Source of the DNA: Funneliformis mosseae | Lineage: Eukaryota; Glomeromycota; Glomeromycetes; Glomerales; Glomeraceae | Reading direction: 5' to 3' | Length of the DNA stretch: 12,439 nt | Assembly (NCBI GenBank): GCA_910592005.1 | Contig: CAJVPP010003161.1 | Location: 1 to 12,439, forward strand | Shown here: positions 9,720 to 12,439 of the stretch, one piece after another | Position numbering within the stretch: position 1 is the first letter of the stretch | Layout: each line of letters opens with the position of its first letter | The notes under the pieces: generated by a model | Seen by the model: the letters and a program-made list of their open reading frames with translations, nothing else | Database searches by the model: none | What the model was told of the DNA's origin: nothing | Position numbers and translations under genes: made by a program

Positions 9720-12150
9720 AGAGCATAAAATTGAGTTAGAGAATGAAAACTATTACCTCTAACAAATATTGCAATCAGAAATTATTAAAATAAAATATGG
9801 ATTAATATACTAAAATGAAAATATATCTGATATAAGCAGAAAATCTAAAATCTCAATAGAGAGATAAAGTGTTTTAAAAATACTTTAGAAGAGAAAAAGA
9901 TAAAACTAAAGTTTAAAATCTTCAATTTAAAAAATCAGCTATATCAAGCTATAAAAGATATATAAAATAAGAAAAAATATATTTTTAGCTTAAAAAGTAT
10001 TTAGTAAAATCTGAGAAATAGGTTGAAAAATTGTATATAAAATTAAGAATATTTCATTTTAAAAAATACTTCAGAATGAAAAAAATTTTCAGATCAATAT
10101 AATGCTAATAGTAATATAATAATAATTATAGAATTAGTAAATGTTATGATAACTTTTTAGATATTAGGGTAACAAATAGAAAAATTTTGAAAAATTAAAT
10201 AAAAGATATAACAAAATAGATTTGTTAAAAGAAAATAATTTATGTTAAAATTTAGTTTAAGAAATAAAAAAGTCATTATAATACAGAAGTTAAATAAGAT
10301 AATAAAATAATACAAAAAAAATCTTACTGAAAAAAACAATAAATAGGATTATTAGCAATTATAGATTAATGCCTAAAATTAAATAGGTAGAATGTTAATT
10401 AATATAATAAGAAGATAAAATTATAATGTTGAATTATTATAGAAAATTTGCTTTACAAATTTTATATTAATGAAATACTTACCACTTACAGTAAAGTAGA
10501 GAGATATAAGTTTATTAGAATATAATTAAAATAGAACTTTATGAGTGATATAAAAAATGAAAAAATAAAACTCGTAATGTTTAGCAGAATATTTCAAATT
10601 TGTAAGAACAAATTTTAGTATTATAAAATAATCCATTAAATCAAATAAATATAGTAGAAATATCATAATTATATTTTAACTAGAGTGATAATATCTCATA
10701 TTTTCTTATAAAATTTATATTATACTTATAAAATTAAGGTATAGATCTAATAGATAATGCAAGAAGTCTACAACAAGAAAAGATCAAGTAATAAGATATT
10801 TAATATGCTATATAAAGAAGAACTTTAGAATGATTCAATAATAAAATTATTATAAAATAAAATTAGAAATTAGCAAAGTTATCTGATAATATAAAATAGG
10901 CAATTTAGTAGCTATAAATAGATAAACTGCACTTTAAATAGGAGTTAATATATTAAATAAGACAGTCAGTCAGTAATAGTCAAGTTGAAAGCTGTAGAAG
11001 GTTCTTAGAATAAAAATTAGTATAATAGGTATCATCTTACTAATACTTCTATTAATATATTAAATACTAATATTAATAATACTATAAATATAGCTGATAT
11101 TCAATTTAATAAAGTTGTATAATTACTAAAAATACATTTTTCTATAATAAAAGAAGAACTTCAGGATTTAATGTATAGAATAATCAAAAAAAAATATAAC
11201 TATAGATAAATTACATAAAAAAATATTATAAATAGGTAGATAAGCTAACTACAGATCAAAAAAATTATGTAGAAAGTTCTTAAATGTTTTTTCACTCTTA
11301 TGACTTGAAAAAGCTAAAGATATTAGTGAATATTTATCATTAGATAAATTAGCTAAAAAGCTTTATAAAATGGACTTAAGACAAATAGCTAAATATAAAA
11401 TAGATAGAATATCTAATCTATTAGTATATTAATAAATATCTTAACAAATATATGATATTTCACCTATTTTTGTTTTACAATAGCAAGGAATTTCTTTAGA
11501 AGATATATAAAAAATATTTCAAAATGTATTAGCATAACAAAAAACTGAATTCCAGTCTTTATTTAAAAGCAAAAACTAAATACTAATCATAAATAACTCA
11601 GTAAATATCTAGTATACTAAACTATTAAACTAGTTAAACAGCCAAGAGATCTATTAACTTTATTAAAAATAAAAGAAGATCTTAAGAATTATTATATATT
11701 TGAATACTTAAAGATGTAGGTTTAATTAATAAGAAAGAATTAGACTCAGATTATTCTATAAATCTTTTAAAAGACCTCATCTATAGTAAAATAATAATTT
11801 TATTAGAATTAGTATAATAAAAAAAGAACTTAGTAAAATTCACAAAGTTATAAACTAGTTAACAGAAAAATTCCAAAAATTAAATATATATAAATGTAAT
11901 ATTTGTAAAAAACTGATATAGTAAAGAAAATTATCCTAAAAATAAAAAGTATAATCTAATTTTAATCAGATTTATTTTACTTTACTTAAGCCTATAAATT
12001 TTTAATATACATCTCTAGTTTCAGATAATAAAAAAATAAAGAAAAATATGATGATGATGAAAATAAATGATATAATCCACTAATATAAAAACAGGAACTA
12101 GCTAATGATAATTTTGCTACTTCTTTAATAATTAGTCAGCTAAAAATATA
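9720..12150 (+). pseudogene. Long decayed Gln-rich, coiled-coil-like gene, cut at its 3' end by a transposon
   Basis: Protein-like sequence extends from IELENENYYL (about 9731-9760) to SLIISQL just before the pogo-like end at 12151, about 800 codons with several frameshifts. The longest single frame is 10438 to about 11030, roughly 200 codons broken only by about two dozen TAA/TAG and by TGA at 10471, 10546, 10558 and 10831. Read as Gln and Trp these give a regular helical protein, e.g. GIDLIDNARSLQQEKIK near 10739-10789. Other preserved parts are YDISPIFVLQ and QGISLEDI (about 11450-11508), QPRDLLTLLKIKEDLKNYY (11641-11697) and a Cys-x2-Cys (KCNICKKLI, about 11895-11920). First codon positions are enriched in G. 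I do not recognise the family for certain. TAA/TAG would be common by chance in such AT-rich DNA, so the evidence is the protein-like order, not the stop count. Confidence 0.5.
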
Positions 12151-12152
12151 TA

Positions 12153-12205
12153 CAGTCAAATCTCGATATACTAATACAATATATAATGATATTTGCTTAT
12201 ATCGA
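12153..12205 (+). repeat. Terminal inverted repeat and subterminal palindrome of the pogo-like element
   Basis: The outer 18 bases match the general CAGTC-AA-CTCGATATA pattern of pogo-group ends. The inverted pair TCGATATA/TATATCGA is separated by 27 bases. Its partner TIR should occur in inverted orientation at the far end of the element, outside the window. Confidence 0.55.
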
Positions 12206-12422
12206 TAATTTTTTTCCTTCCCATTTTACTATTAATAAAAAAACCTTGTTATATCAATATCTTATATTATTTTGCGATATAATGTATACCGATATTATCT
12301 TTTAGTTCCATATATAGTAACATATTAGAAAATCTGATTTATAAATTGATAAATCAATATGTTAACTATTTAAGGTTAGATCAAATGCATGATGCTCAAT
12401 TTTTCTTTGTTCTCTTTCAACA

Positions 12423-12439
12423 ATGTCGGACAAAAGAAA
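12423..12439 (+). CDS. Possible start of the pogo-like transposase (partial, runs off the window)
   Basis: An ATG at 12423 in the context caacaATGTCGG opens a frame reading M-S-D-K-R before the window ends. It lies about 270 bp inside the TIR, a usual distance for the transposase start in pogo-like elements, and a basic N-terminus before a CENP-B-type helix-turn-helix would fit. Only five codons are visible, so this call depends entirely on the context. Confidence 0.35.

Larger units (their letters stand above)
12151..12439 (+). mobile_element. Left end of a pogo/Tigger-like (Tc1-mariner superfamily) DNA transposon, truncated by the window edge
   Basis: After a TA dinucleotide at 12151-12152 the sequence begins CAGTCAAATCTCGATATA (12153-12170), the form typical of pogo/Tigger/Fot1 terminal inverted repeats, which start with CAGT and insert at TA. 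Inside, TCGATATA (12163-12170) is answered by TATATCGA (12198-12205), and related ATATCAATATC and GCGATATAATGTATA blocks follow to about 12295, resembling subterminal transposase-binding repeats. A possible transposase start follows at 12423. The outer right repeat and target-site copy are beyond the window. The insertion lies directly after decayed coding sequence on the plus strand, so it came later. Confidence 0.65.

Noticed and set aside
10157..10339. Open minus-strand frame of 60 codons rich in Phe, Leu and Ile
   Set aside because: It is the antisense of an A-rich coiled-coil-like stretch; Phe/Leu/Ile richness is what A-rich sense DNA gives on the opposite strand.
381..12150. Ciliate-type nuclear code (TAA/TAG = Gln, TGA = Trp) making the window protein-coding
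   Set aside because: TAG also appears at positions expected to be Trp, real frameshifts are present, normal CAA and TGG codons are common, and the gene families and transposon ends look fungal.
381..12150. Mitochondrial DNA using TGA for Trp
   Set aside because: TAA and TAG interrupt the frames as often as TGA, no mitochondrial gene, rRNA or tRNA is recognisable, and the content is nuclear-type transposons.

Overview
The window is very AT-rich DNA, almost all of it the remains of mobile elements. No intact host gene is visible. It looks like nuclear DNA of an arbuscular mycorrhizal fungus (Glomeromycotina, Rhizophagus-like). I infer this from base composition, a higher-GC retroelement tail with a 20-A run, a pogo-like terminal repeat, and decayed reading frames that resemble protein families I remember as highly expanded in those genomes. 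No database search was possible, so the family matches are recollection plus motif reading.

Layout: 1-280 is the 3' end of a poly(A)-tailed retroelement. From 381 to 6387 three broken genes are packed head to tail to head: a zinc-binding, membrane-ended frame (+, 381-1688), a large frame on the minus strand (4622-1861), and a second large frame (+, 4641-6387). The first two converge about 170 bp apart; the second and third diverge from a very short shared upstream region. 6388-7314 holds no gene. About 7315-7960 is a decayed tandem repeat of about 55 bp. From about 8200 a coiled-coil-like frame (+) meets a decayed retroviral-type integrase (-, 9646-8702), followed by a long Gln-rich frame (+, 9720-12150). 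That last frame is cut by a pogo/Tigger-like DNA transposon whose left end starts at a TA at 12151; its predicted transposase start lies 17 bases from the window end.

The main shared signal is how the genes are broken. They keep protein-like sequence over hundreds of codons, with a modest number of frameshifts, but are full of TAA, TAG and TGA. Where I can judge the expected residue, the stops stand mostly for Gln (CAA/CAG), Trp (TGG) or Arg (CGA), and nearby missense changes (an integrase Glu to Lys, His to Tyr) are also C-to-T or G-to-A. This fits cytosine-to-thymine hypermutation on both strands, RIP-like, better than a changed genetic code, because TAG appears at Trp positions. The retroelement tail, much less AT-rich, and the pogo end look younger than the fossils they adjoin.
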